A stretch of 64,000 nucleotides of DNA from Rhodospirillales bacterium (GTDB lineage Bacteria; Pseudomonadota; Alphaproteobacteria; Rhodospirillales; SHVU01), in contig SHVU01000009.1 in NCBI GenBank assembly GCA_009691105.1, positions 1-64,000 on the forward strand. The letters are read 5' to 3'. The stretch's first letter is position 1; the number at the start of each line of letters is the position of its first letter. The notes under the pieces were generated by a model that did no database searches, was not told the origin of the DNA, and saw only the letters and a program-made list of their open reading frames with translations. A program made the translations under genes and the position numbers. This document shows, piece after piece, positions 30,164-38,928 of the stretch.

Positions 30164-31846
30164 TTTCTGACACCAGAATGTATAGCCGGTGAAGAGATCG
30201 GGGCGTTCCGCCTCGAGCTGTTCCCAGTTCGCAAGATCCGAACATGTCGGCTCGTTCGGATAGCGGACGCGATAGAATTGGCGGGCCGGCGGTTCGGCCA
30301 GCGCCCGGCCCGACAAACCGGCTGGAAACTCGAATCCCAGAACCCGTAACGGCAGATCGGCAAGCAATCGCCGCAGCCCCGGCATCGTGAAGCGATGCTC
30401 GTGAACGTGAAAGACCAGATCGCGCAGCAAACTGAGGCTGTAGAAGTCGTCGTCGGCCAACAGCGGCGCGAGGCTTGGCCAATGTCCGGTCGCGACGTCG
30501 TGGCGGAACTGCCGTAGGACGTCCGGTGTCGCGGCGTAGACCTGCTCGGCAATGATGCGGCGGGCCTCGACGACGGTGCGGCGGCCGCCCTCGGCGTAGA
30601 GGCCGATGCGCATCAATCCACCGGGCACGAGGCATTCGCTCAACACACGGAGGCCCGCATTCGGGTCGCCCATGTGGTGAAGCACGCCGACGCATTCGAT
30701 GTGATCGAACGTCCGGCCGAGACTGCCGAGAGCGAGAATGTCGCCTTGGCGAAACTCGATGTTGCCGATGCCGTGGTCGATCGCCATGCGTTTGCCGTAG
30801 GCGAGGCTCGTCAGGCTGAGGTCGACCGCGAAGACTTGGGCATCGCGATAGTTCGTAGCGACGCTCAAGGGATGCTGGCCGGTTCCGGCGCCGGGCATCA
30901 GGATCGAAAGCGGCCCCGCGACCGGCAGCAGCGGTGCCATACGCGGATAGGTGCGAGCCAAGGCGGCGCGGATATCGATCGGCTCGCGTCGGCCAAGAGC
31001 AATCCACCGCGGATAGGGATTGGCCTCGTACATGGCCCGGACTTGGCGTGACGTCGGATCGGCGATCGGCGTGATCGGTTGGATATTGGCGGCGAGGCGT
31101 CGCTCCGTCAGTGGCGCAAGAAGGGCGCGGCCGATGAGCGGCGCGATCGGCCCCGACCAGCGATCCAACGGAAGTGCTGCCAATGCTTCGGCATTCGGAA
31201 GATCGGCGAGGGGGGCGTAGAGCGCGGCGAGGAGAAGGTCCGCATCCTGCGGCGTTTCGCTGGCGGCGATTCGGCCGATGGCGGCCTTGCTCAACTCCGC
31301 TTCGGTTTCGCTCACGGCGAAAACGAATTCGTTGTTGAAGGCTTGGAGTGCCACCGCTGCGGCGACCGTTGCGATATCGGAGCCGGCGTTACCGCTCGCG
31401 AGCTGCGTCGCGAGAGCTCGCCGAAGCGCTGTCAGCCAGCACTCAAAACTGTAGTCGCGGTTGATGGTGTTGCTCAGGGTCCGTTGGAATAGGACGTCGC
31501 TGGCCAAGGTCGCGAGTAACTCCGGAGTTGCTGCAAAGGATTCCGGAGGCTGGCGCGAATCCGGAACGTCATAGCGCAAGCGAAGCTGATGCACCGCTGG
31601 CCGCGCCAAGGCTTCCCAGTTGGCACCAGGCGCGCTCAAGCAATCGGCGATCCGTGCCGCAAGCCGGGGATGGAACGTTTCGGTCCGGGCCATCTCGAGA
31701 ATGGCGATCAAGTTGTTGCGGGCGCCGCGATAATCCGGCGCTGCCGCCAAAACACGCGCGTAGAGCGCGCTGGCTCCATCCAGATCGCCCTGACGGTGCG
31801 CGCGCGTCGCGGCGGCAAATGCCTGATCGATCGAGGGGTTGTTCAT
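30152..31846 (-). CDS. TPR-linked class I SAM-dependent methyltransferase
   Basis: A 564-residue protein. The N-terminal ~60 residues have TPR character (AFAAATRAHRQGDLDGASALYARVL). A helical middle region follows. A Rossmann methyltransferase domain from about residue 310 shows motif I as ILMPGAGTGQHPL, VFAVDLS as the acidic loop, GDILAL, and FDHIECVGVLHHMGDP as the post-I segment. TPR-plus-methyltransferase proteins often modify small molecules or glycans, but the substrate is not known. The ATG at 31846 is chosen because it opens the TPR-like repeat. Confidence 0.82.
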   Translation of the reverse strand: MNNPSIDQAFAAATRAHRQGDLDGASALYARVLAAAPDYRGARNNLIAILEMARTETFHPRLAARIADCLSAPGANWEALARPAVHQLRLRYDVPDSRQPPESFAATPELLATLASDVLFQRTLSNTINRDYSFECWLTALRRALATQLASGNAGSDIATVAAAVALQAFNNEFVFAVSETEAELSKAAIGRIAASETPQDADLLLAALYAPLADLPNAEALAALPLDRWSGPIAPLIGRALLAPLTERRLAANIQPITPIADPTSRQVRAMYEANPYPRWIALGRREPIDIRAALARTYPRMAPLLPVAGPLSILMPGAGTGQHPLSVATNYRDAQVFAVDLSLTSLAYGKRMAIDHGIGNIEFRQGDILALGSLGRTFDHIECVGVLHHMGDPNAGLRVLSECLVPGGLMRIGLYAEGGRRTVVEARRIIAEQVYAATPDVLRQFRHDVATGHWPSLAPLLADDDFYSLSLLRDLVFHVHEHRFTMPGLRRLLADLPLRVLGFEFPAGLSGRALAEPPARQFYRVRYPNEPTCSDLANWEQLEAERPDLFTGYTFWCQKLAG

Positions 31847-31968
31847 GACGATGGCGATACGACGTTCCCAGCGGTCCAACGTACTAGTAGCCGCGATGCA
31901 GCTGGTGCAGCAAGGATCGCGACCGTGCCGCAATCAGGGTAAACTCGGGCGAGCGGCAGGAGGCGATC

Positions 31969-33253
31969 GTGACACGGTTTCGGGCTCTACTAGGACTGGC
32001 GCTGTTTGTCGGTTTCGTTGGCGGCGCTTCGGCGGCGGAGGAGGCGATGCGCCTCAACCACCGCGGCCTATTGCTCGTTGCGCTCAAACCCGATCCGGTG
32101 GCGCGTTACGACACCGCCTTGCTGGAGGCCGCTCCGGCGATCGAGGCGCTCAAGACTGCGATCGATCTGCTCTACGCAAAGTCGCCGGGCAGCGTCGCGG
32201 CGATCGAAACCTTCAAGGCCAACGGCAACGTCCTGCTCGTTTACGAGCCGGCCTTTCCGGACGCGAAAATGATCAGCTCCAATCGGGTGGCGGCGTTCTT
32301 TCCTGACTTCTACCGGAAGGATGGATCGGCCAATGACTTTCTGGTCCAGGTCGGGCGGCACGGCATCAATTGGCCCGCCGACGAGCTTGCCGGAATTATC
32401 GTCCACGAATTGGTCGGTCACGGCATTCAGCATCTGAAAGGGCGTCTCGAGGGTGTCCGAGAAATCGACCTCGAATGCGAGGCTGAACTGTATCGGGAGC
32501 AAGCCCATCAGGATTTGAACGTCGACAAGACGTCGCCGGTGATGGTCCGCTTCCGTCGCGCCCTTGAAAATCAGTGGTGCCCGGATTTCCGCCGCTATCT
32601 CGCTAAAGAGAAGGCGGCTTTGGTGCCGCTCTGGGATCAACTCAATCCCGATATCAAACAACTGCTGGCAGCCTTCGAGCCCTATGTCGGTGCTCTGCTC
32701 GCGAGCGGCGTTGCCGGTAACGCCATCGCCGCGGCGCGACGCATACAGGACGCGGATTTCGACAAGAACGTCCGGAAGCCTGCCGAAGACGGCTCGGCTG
32801 CGGCGCAGAACAATCTGGGCATCCGCTATCGGGACGGCGTCGGCGTCGAGCACGATTTAGCATAATCTCTCAAATGGTTCCGCCGCGCCGCGGATCAGGG
32901 ACACGCCCAAGGTCAGTTCAATCTCGGGGGGGGCTGTACTGGGACGGTCGCGGCGTCGTGAAGAATCCGGTCGAGGCGGCAGTGTGGTGGCGAAGTGGTA
33001 CGCGAAAGCGGCCGCGCAAGGCCACACCTTCGCCCAGGTCAAATTCGGCGAGGCGCTCGGGACGGCGCGCGGCATCCCGCAGGATCTGGAAAAGGCCTAC
33101 TTCTGGCTGACGATTGCGTCGCAGCGCGATGCTGGCGATCTCAAGACCCGGGCGCTATCGGTGCGCGATCAGATCACCCGCGTGCTGCCGCCGGCCAAAA
33201 TTGTCGCCATCGAAGCCAGCGCCAAAGCCTGGCGTCCTGGCGCCACGAACTAA
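31969..33253 (+). pseudogene. Exported Sel1-repeat protein with an HExxH-like motif, broken by TAA and two frameshifts
   Basis: The GTG start opens a signal peptide (FRALLGLALFVGFVGGASA). A conserved-looking region follows, with HELVGHG near residue 146, an HExxH-like zinc-peptidase motif, and EIDLECEAELYREQA, which could supply a third ligand. Sel1 repeats begin near AEDGSAAAQNNLGIRYRDG. The frame then meets TAA at 32863-32865, where a Gln codon fits (EHDLA-stop-SLKWFRRAA). A frameshift follows at the eight-G run 32926-32933, and another near 32983, before the last repeat and the end (KWYAKAAAQGHTFAQVKFG to 33253). Three separate lesions argue for a true pseudogene. Confidence 0.82.
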
Positions 33254-33257
33254 CCAG

Positions 33258-34490
33258 CTAAACGAGTCCGGCGGCGCGTAACGCCGCAATGTCGGCTGCG
33301 CTCAAACCGGCGACGCTGCGCAGCACCTCATCGGTATCGGCGCCGAGCGCCGGCGGAGCGAGGCGGGGCCGGTTCGCCGCACCATCGAGTTGCACGCCGG
33401 TGTTGACCTGTGGGGCCGGGGGCGCACCGGGACGTTCCAAGCGATAAAACAGCCCGCGCTCGATCAGGGCCGGATCAGCCGCCACTTCGTCGATGCGGTT
33501 GATGGGCCCGGCAGGAATGCCGTTGGCGGCAAAGACCTCAAGCCAGTGGGCGCGGGGTTTGGTTTTCAAGATCTCCTGGATGTCGGCAACGATCTCGGCT
33601 CGGTGATCGCGCCGCTGGGCGTTGGAGGCATAGCGCGGGTCCTCGCCGACGGCATCGCGTCCTACGGCTTTCCAAAACCGCTTCCAGATCGAGTCGTTGC
33701 CGAGGCCCAGCGTCAGTGGGTCGTCGGAGGCGTGAAACGTCTGGTAGATGGCGATGACGCTGTCTTTCGCTCCCGTCCGGCGCGGCAACTCGCCCGAGCC
33801 GAGATAGCTCACGAGCCGGGGGCTCATGAACCGGGTCATGCTTTCGACCAGCGAGATATCGACCTTGCGTCCCTGGCCGGTCCGCGTCCGCGCGAACAGC
33901 GCCGCGATCGTCGCCATCGCTGCGTCCATGCCGGCGAGAAGGTCGGCCGCCGCGGTGCCGACCTTTTGCGGATCGTTGGCGGCTTCGCCGGTCAGGTCCA
34001 TGACGCCGCTCAAGCCTTCGGCGATCAGGTCGTAGCAGGGCCGTTCCCGACGGTCGCCGCTGAGCCCGAAGCCCGTCAGCGAGACGAAGACCAGATCGGC
34101 CCTGTCGCGGCGAAGCGAGTCGTAATCGATCTCGAGCTTGGCCTGGACTCGCGGCAGCTGGTTGGTGATCAGGACGTCGCTTTTGGCGACGAGCTGGCCT
34201 AGGACGCGCCGGCCCTCGGGCTTCGAGAAGTCGAGAGTGACGCTCCGCTTGTTGCGGTTAACAGCCAGGAACCAGAGGGACTCGCCTTCGAGAAAGGGCG
34301 GACCCCATTGGCGGGCGTCGTCGCCTTGGCCGGGGCGCTCGATCTTGATGACGTCGGCCCCGTAATCGCCCAGCAGCATGGCCCCGTAGGGCCCGGCGAT
34401 CGAGGTCGTCAGGTCGAGAACGCGGACGCCGTCGAGGAGCGCGAAGCCTTCGCCGGTCGAAATCGTCGGGTGGCCATGATCGGGCAGCAT
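33258..34490 (-). CDS. CaiB/BaiF family CoA-transferase
   Basis: Class III CoA-transferase of 410 residues that moves CoA between carboxylic acids. Family features are the N-terminal VLDLTTSIAGPYGAMLLGDYGADVIKIERP, the NRNKRSVTLDF segment, and the catalytic Asp in ADLLAGMDAAMATIAAL. The C-terminus is the usual NGIPAGPINRIDEVAADP region. The first 15 residues are unconserved, so the real start may be slightly downstream. The substrate pair is unknown. It is a single gene between the Sel1 pseudogene and a phosphatase on the other strand. Confidence 0.93.
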   Translation of the reverse strand: MLPDHGHPTISTGEGFALLDGVRVLDLTTSIAGPYGAMLLGDYGADVIKIERPGQGDDARQWGPPFLEGESLWFLAVNRNKRSVTLDFSKPEGRRVLGQLVAKSDVLITNQLPRVQAKLEIDYDSLRRDRADLVFVSLTGFGLSGDRRERPCYDLIAEGLSGVMDLTGEAANDPQKVGTAAADLLAGMDAAMATIAALFARTRTGQGRKVDISLVESMTRFMSPRLVSYLGSGELPRRTGAKDSVIAIYQTFHASDDPLTLGLGNDSIWKRFWKAVGRDAVGEDPRYASNAQRRDHRAEIVADIQEILKTKPRAHWLEVFAANGIPAGPINRIDEVAADPALIERGLFYRLERPGAPPAPQVNTGVQLDGAANRPRLAPPALGADTDEVLRSVAGLSAADIAALRAAGLV

Positions 34491-34601
34491 TGGGATCGGT
34501 CGGTTGGGGATGGGAGGGGCGGGAGCCGAGCTTCCTCGGTTCCGATGGCCGGTTCAAGATTTCCTCTATCGCTCGCCCCGGTTTCCGGGCGAAAAATCAC
34601 T

Positions 34602-35411
34602 ATGATTCCCAACATCCAGCCTGTCGTCGATTTGATCGCCGAGGTCTCAGCCGAGATCATCCTGCCGCGCTTCCGTAAGCTCGCCGCTCACGAGGTCAGC
34701 GAGAAGGGGCCGGGCGACGTCGTCACTATCGTCGATACCGAGTCCGAAGCGCGTATGTCTGCCCGCCTGCAGGATCTCGTTCCGGGAAGCCGCGTCGTCG
34801 GTGAAGAAGGCGCCAGCGCCGATCCGTCCGTCCTCGCGATGCTCGCCGGCGACGATCCGGTCTGGATCATCGATCCGCTGGACGGGACTCAAAATTTCGC
34901 AAATGGAATAGCCTGTTTCGCGGTGATCATCGCGTACTGCGTGAAGGGTGAAACCGTCGCCGGCTGGATCGGCAACCCCACGGCCGGGAGCGTCTCCTGG
35001 GCGGCGCGCGGCGAGGGCGCCTGGGCGAACGGCTCGGCCATGCGTGTGGCGACGGCGCCGATCCCAGAAATGGTCGGTTCGGTCGGCAGCAAAACCCGCC
35101 GATACATCGAAAATCTGCCGACCTCAGCCCGGGCGAAAGCACCCACCGAGTTCGTTCGTTATGCCTGCGTCGGCCGGGAATACATCGACTTGGCGCGCGG
35201 GGCGCTGCATTTCGCCCAATACGCCGGGCGCCTCAAGCCGTGGGATCATGCGGCGGGAGTGCTGTTGCACGCCGAGGCCGGGGGATATGGTCGCATGGTG
35301 AAGGGCAAGGCTGCCTACAGCGCGGCTCAGGGGATCTTCGAAGGGCCGTTACGGATGGCTCCTGACGAGGCTAGTTGGAACGCTCTTCATTCAATATTTC
35401 CAGATCGTTAG
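34602..35411 (+). CDS. Inositol-monophosphatase family phosphatase
   Basis: Mg2+-dependent, lithium-type phosphatase of 269 residues. Metal-binding motifs are GEEGA (Glu), WIIDPLDGTQNFANGI and KPWDHAAGVLLHAEAGG. The product resembles the SuhB/CysQ/HisN group, and these features do not separate inositol-phosphate from histidinol-phosphate or PAP activity. The ATG at 34602 places the N-terminal helix at the usual distance from the GEE motif. The next gene starts 36 bases downstream on the same strand. Confidence 0.9.
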   Translation: MIPNIQPVVDLIAEVSAEIILPRFRKLAAHEVSEKGPGDVVTIVDTESEARMSARLQDLVPGSRVVGEEGASADPSVLAMLAGDDPVWIIDPLDGTQNFANGIACFAVIIAYCVKGETVAGWIGNPTAGSVSWAARGEGAWANGSAMRVATAPIPEMVGSVGSKTRRYIENLPTSARAKAPTEFVRYACVGREYIDLARGALHFAQYAGRLKPWDHAAGVLLHAEAGGYGRMVKGKAAYSAAQGIFEGPLRMAPDEASWNALHSIFPDR

Positions 35412-35447
35412 AATGGTTTCGTCATAACACTGGAGAGGGTCGCGTCG

Positions 35448-36326
35448 ATGGCATCGAACCAAAAAGTGGCGTTCGTTGGGCTTGGGGTCATGGGCTATCC
35501 GATGGCCGGGCATTTGAAGAAGGCGGGCCACGACGTCACGGTCTACAACCGCACGGCCGCCAAGGCTGAGGCCTGGGCCAAAGAGCATGGCGGCAAGGCC
35601 GCGAAGTCTCCCGCCGCCGCCGCCGCGGGTTGCGACGTGGTCTTTGCCTGCGTCGGCAACGACGACGACCTGCGCAGCGTCGTCTATGGCGACAACGGCA
35701 TTCTCGCTGGCATGAAGAAGGGCGCGATCTTCGTCGATCACACCACGGCCTCGGCCGACGTCGCCCGTGAAGTGGAAGCCAAAGCCAAAGCCGCTGGCAT
35801 CGGGTTCCTCGACGCGCCGGTTTCGGGCGGCCAAGCCGGAGCGGTCAACGGCAAGCTGACGGTCATGGTCGGCGGCGATGCCCAGACCTTCGCCAAGGCC
35901 GAGCCGGTGATCGCGGTCTATGCCCGGGCCGTGACGCATCTCGGCGGCGCCGGGGCAGGGCAGCTCGCCAAGATGGTCAACCAGATCTGCATCGCCGGTC
36001 TCGTCCAAGGCCTCGCCGAGGGCTTGAACTTCGCGGTCCGTGCCGGCCTCGATGGGAAGAAAGTCGTCGACACGATCTCGAAGGGCGCCGCCCAGTCCTG
36101 GCAGATGGAAAACCGTGCCTCGACGATGCTCGAGGACAAGTTCGACTTCGGTTTCGCCGTCGACTGGATGCGCAAGGATCTCGGCATCTGCCTGAACGAA
36201 GCCCGACGCAACGGAGCGCGGCTTCCGGTGGCGAGCTTGGTCGACCAGCTCTACGCGCAAATCCAGCAGCGCGGCGGCGGACGCTGGGATACCTCGAGCC
36301 TGCTCCGGTTGCTGACGAAGGCGTAG
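35448..36326 (+). CDS. NAD(P)-dependent beta-hydroxyacid dehydrogenase (3-hydroxyisobutyrate dehydrogenase family)
   Basis: A 292-residue enzyme of the GarR/MmsB/GLYR family, which oxidises 3-hydroxyisobutyrate or reduces tartronate semialdehyde. The Rossmann motif is VAFVGLGVMGYPMAGHL, the substrate-binding segment is DAPVSGGQAGA, and the catalytic Lys is in GAGQLAKMVNQI. The Asn-Arg of VYNRT after the second strand suggests NADP(H). The start is preceded by GGAGAGGG. The pathway is not clear from the neighbours. Confidence 0.9.
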   Translation: MASNQKVAFVGLGVMGYPMAGHLKKAGHDVTVYNRTAAKAEAWAKEHGGKAAKSPAAAAAGCDVVFACVGNDDDLRSVVYGDNGILAGMKKGAIFVDHTTASADVAREVEAKAKAAGIGFLDAPVSGGQAGAVNGKLTVMVGGDAQTFAKAEPVIAVYARAVTHLGGAGAGQLAKMVNQICIAGLVQGLAEGLNFAVRAGLDGKKVVDTISKGAAQSWQMENRASTMLEDKFDFGFAVDWMRKDLGICLNEARRNGARLPVASLVDQLYAQIQQRGGGRWDTSSLLRLLTKA

Positions 36327-36438
36327 GGAAGGGCGTCGCGGACATCGTCCCCGTCGGGGCTAGTTCGATGCCCCGTGGCCGACGCAGCGGACGGGTTTTA
36401 GCCTTTCGGGAGACAATGATCGCCGAGGAGGCGAGCCC

Positions 36439-36591
36439 ATGATCCGCAAGCTGCCGTCGGGCGGTTACCGCCTGTATTCACGGAAGAAGAACCAGAAGAC
36501 CGGGAAGCGCCGCAACCTCGGCACGTTCAAGACCTTGGTCGCCGCTCAGAAGCACGAGCGGGAGGTCCAATACTTCAAACGCGCTGGTTAG
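36439..36591 (+). CDS. Conserved small basic protein, about 50 residues
   Basis: A short frame with a strong ribosome site (GAGGAGG) encodes a very basic 50-residue protein starting MIRKLPSGGYRLYSRKKN. The K-x-G-x-Y-R-L-Y-S-R-K-K, then G-K-R-R-N-L-G-T-F-K, then a helix ending V-Q-Y-F-K-R matches, from memory, a small uncharacterised family common in proteobacteria. Net charge and size suggest nucleic-acid binding. It is easily missed by length cut-offs. Confidence 0.75.
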   Translation: MIRKLPSGGYRLYSRKKNQKTGKRRNLGTFKTLVAAQKHEREVQYFKRAG

Positions 36592-36614
36592 CGCAGGGTC
36601 ATGACAAGGCGGGG

Positions 36615-37199
36615 CTAACTCGTCGGTATGCCCTTCATGTCCCAGACGTAGGTCTTTTCGCGGCTCAGTGCCGACTCGACGACCCGCGTGGCGTTGTGGT
36701 CGACCACTCGGCCCTCGGTCTTGACCCGAAGCTGGCCGTCCATCACCAGGCCGATCTGGGCCAGTTTCTGAATATCCGAGGGCGGGATCTGGGCCGCCTG
36801 AACGGTGATCTGGCCTGTGGTCTGAATGTATTTGATCGAGAGCAGGTTCTCGTTCCGGCGCAGGAACGTCACCAGTTTGGTGACCGTCAGATCGCCTTCG
36901 TCCACCCAGTTGATCTTGAAAAGACCCTGGCGGACGTAGCTGGCCTCTTTGGTGTTCCGATCGCGCTTGAGGTCGGTGACGATCGACTGGGCTTTACGGG
37001 TTTCGTCGGCAGCAGTGATCTCCCGCTTCCGCAGCCCGTCGAACAGCGGGACGTCGGCGATATAGCCGTCGTAGGTGATCTTGTAATAGCCGATCCGGGA
37101 AATCTCGATCTCGGCGTCGAAGCGGGCGGGGTAATAGCAGGCCGCCGACGCCAACAGGGCGGCAATTGCGACCACAACCCCGAGGGGGGCCGGCGCCAA
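36615..37199 (-). CDS. Putative lipoprotein of unknown function
   Basis: A 194-residue product with a signal sequence and lipobox LLASAAC (Cys at residue 21). The mature part is rich in beta-strand patterns: RFDAEIEISRIGYYKITYDGYIADVP, then a helical basic segment and TVTKLVTFLRRNENLLSIKYIQTTGQITVQA. No enzyme motif is visible. It starts 39 bases after the mazG stop on the same strand and may be co-transcribed. I do not recognise a named family. Confidence 0.75.
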   Translation of the reverse strand: MAPAPLGVVVAIAALLASAACYYPARFDAEIEISRIGYYKITYDGYIADVPLFDGLRKREITAADETRKAQSIVTDLKRDRNTKEASYVRQGLFKINWVDEGDLTVTKLVTFLRRNENLLSIKYIQTTGQITVQAAQIPPSDIQKLAQIGLVMDGQLRVKTEGRVVDHNATRVVESALSREKTYVWDMKGIPTS

Positions 37200-37238
37200 C
37201 GATGCTTCGCCACGTCCATCATCCGAATCCGAAGGCCA

Positions 37239-38036
37239 TCATACTTCGCGTTTGGCCCGATTCCACAATGCTTCGCGGCCTTCATAGGTCCGATCGGCGA
37301 GGGGCTGGCCTTCGGCGGCGGCCACGGTCTCCATCCGTCGGAACCGGGTATCGAACTTCCGGTTGCCGTGACGGAGAGCGTCCTCGGGGTCGACCCCAAG
37401 TTTTCGCGCCAGATTGACGCAGGTGAACAACAGATCGCCGATCTCGTCCATCAAGCGCTCGTCGCTGCCGTGGGACTCCATCTCGTGGGCGACCTCGGCG
37501 ACTTCTTCCTCGAACTTGGCGAGAACGTCTTTGGGTGTTCGCCAATCGAAGCCGGCGCGTTCGGCCCGTTTCTGAATCTTGAGGGCGCGGGTGAGGGCGG
37601 GAAGGGCGAGCGGCACCCCATCCAGGGCGCTGACCGGCTGATCCGATCCGGCGGCTTTGGCCCGACGCTCGCCGGCTTTGTGGTCTTCCCAGGCTTTGGT
37701 CTGGGCTTCGGCCGAGGCGACTTTGACGTCGGCGAAGACGTGCGGATGTCGCCGGATGAGCTTTTCGGAAATGCCGCGGGCGACGTCGGCGTAATCGAAC
37801 AGGCCAGCCTCGTGTGCCATCTGGGCGTGGAAGACGACCTGGAGGAGAAGGTCGCCGAGTTCTTCCTCGAGTCCCGGCATGTCCTTTCGCTCGATCGCGT
37901 CGGCAACCTCGTAGGCTTCTTCGATCGTGTACGGCGCGATGGTCGGGAACGATTGCGCGACGTCCCACGGACATCCGCCGTTGGGGTCCCGCAGCTTGGC
38001 CATGATGGCGAGAAGGCGGTCGGTTTCGGCGCTCAT
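37239..38036 (-). CDS. mazG: Nucleoside triphosphate pyrophosphohydrolase MazG
   Basis: House-cleaning enzyme that hydrolyses (d)NTPs to monophosphates and is linked to (p)ppGpp control. The product is 265 residues with two MazG domains. The first has CPWDVAQSFPTIAPYTIEEAYEVADAI and LEEELGDLLLQVVFHAQMA. The second has KFEEEVAEVAHEM and MDEIGDLLFTCVNLARKLGVDPEDALRHGNRKF. All E-x-x-E and E-x-x-D Mg2+ ligands are present. The upstream 115 bases are AT-rich and probably hold its promoter. Confidence 0.96.
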   Translation of the reverse strand: MSAETDRLLAIMAKLRDPNGGCPWDVAQSFPTIAPYTIEEAYEVADAIERKDMPGLEEELGDLLLQVVFHAQMAHEAGLFDYADVARGISEKLIRRHPHVFADVKVASAEAQTKAWEDHKAGERRAKAAGSDQPVSALDGVPLALPALTRALKIQKRAERAGFDWRTPKDVLAKFEEEVAEVAHEMESHGSDERLMDEIGDLLFTCVNLARKLGVDPEDALRHGNRKFDTRFRRMETVAAAEGQPLADRTYEGREALWNRAKREV

Positions 38037-38151
38037 CGGCCTCGCTCCTGTCGATCCGAATATCGCATAAGATATATTATGGAAAATAATAACAGTTAAT
38101 TTAAGATCAAAGACTTAAGGGTCTAAAGCCGATATAGAAATCGCGTGGAAA

Positions 38152-38928
38152 CTAGCCGTTCGCCTCGACGATCATGCCGTCGTACGCGGGTTCGATTCCT
38201 TGCGGCAGCCTGGCCTTCATGGCTCCGTAATCGAGCCCTGGCCCGAGGCCGGTCATCACCGCCAGCCGTGGCTTCACACGCTTGATCCAGTTGAGCGCCT
38301 TGTCGACGTGGGCATGAGTCGGATGCGGGTCGGCGCTCAGGACGTTGACGACCCAGACCTCGACCCCGGCCAAATCCTCAAACGCCTTGTCCGAGAGTTC
38401 GAGGACGTCGGTCGAATACGCGATCGGCCCGAACCGAAAACCGAGGGTCCGGCCGCCGAGACCATGATCCTGTTCCATGGGCATGACGTCGATCGACCCG
38501 GCCCGGAACAGCGTCCCGGGAACGACCTGGATCGGAATGAGCATGGGTTTGTAAAACAGAGTGCCTTGAAGCGGCTCGAGGACGTAGCCGAAACGGGCCC
38601 GGATGGCGGCCAGTGTTTTGGCGTCGGTGTAAATCCGGATCGGCGCCTTCATGTGCCGGTTCACGGGCCGCAAATCGTCGACGCCGTGAAGATGGTCGGC
38701 ATGGGAATGGGTGAACAGAACCCCGTCCAGCCGTTTGACCCCGGCGGCGATCAGCTGTTGGCGAAGGTCCGGCGGCGTATCGACCAACAGGCGCGTATCG
38801 CCGGATTCCACCAAGACCGAAGGCCTCGATCGGCGATTCCGTGGCTCTTTGGGATCGCAGCGGCCCCAGCCGAAATCGATGCCGGGGGTTCCGGATGAAC
38901 TGCCGGAGCCGAGGATAGTCATTCTCAT
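38152..38928 (-). CDS. MBL-fold metal-dependent hydrolase (PhnP-like), last metal-site region altered
   Basis: Metallo-beta-lactamase-fold protein of 258 residues, similar to the PhnP-type phosphodiesterase that follows tatD in many alphaproteobacteria. Metal-site motifs THSHADHLHG, QDHG and YSTDVLEL are present. In the C-terminal motif, where relatives have T-H-[ML]-x-x-x-[LM]-D-Y, this protein reads TGLGPGLDY, so the expected His is Gly. That could reduce or change activity. Its ATG overlaps the tatD stop, and both belong to the metG-tatD run. Confidence 0.85.
   Translation of the reverse strand: MRMTILGSGSSSGTPGIDFGWGRCDPKEPRNRRSRPSVLVESGDTRLLVDTPPDLRQQLIAAGVKRLDGVLFTHSHADHLHGVDDLRPVNRHMKAPIRIYTDAKTLAAIRARFGYVLEPLQGTLFYKPMLIPIQVVPGTLFRAGSIDVMPMEQDHGLGGRTLGFRFGPIAYSTDVLELSDKAFEDLAGVEVWVVNVLSADPHPTHAHVDKALNWIKRVKPRLAVMTGLGPGLDYGAMKARLPQGIEPAYDGMIVEANG

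Noticed and set aside
32926-32933. Eight-G run as a phase-variation tract
   Set aside because: It lies in a frame already closed by a TAA upstream and followed by a second frameshift, so slippage at this run alone could not switch expression.
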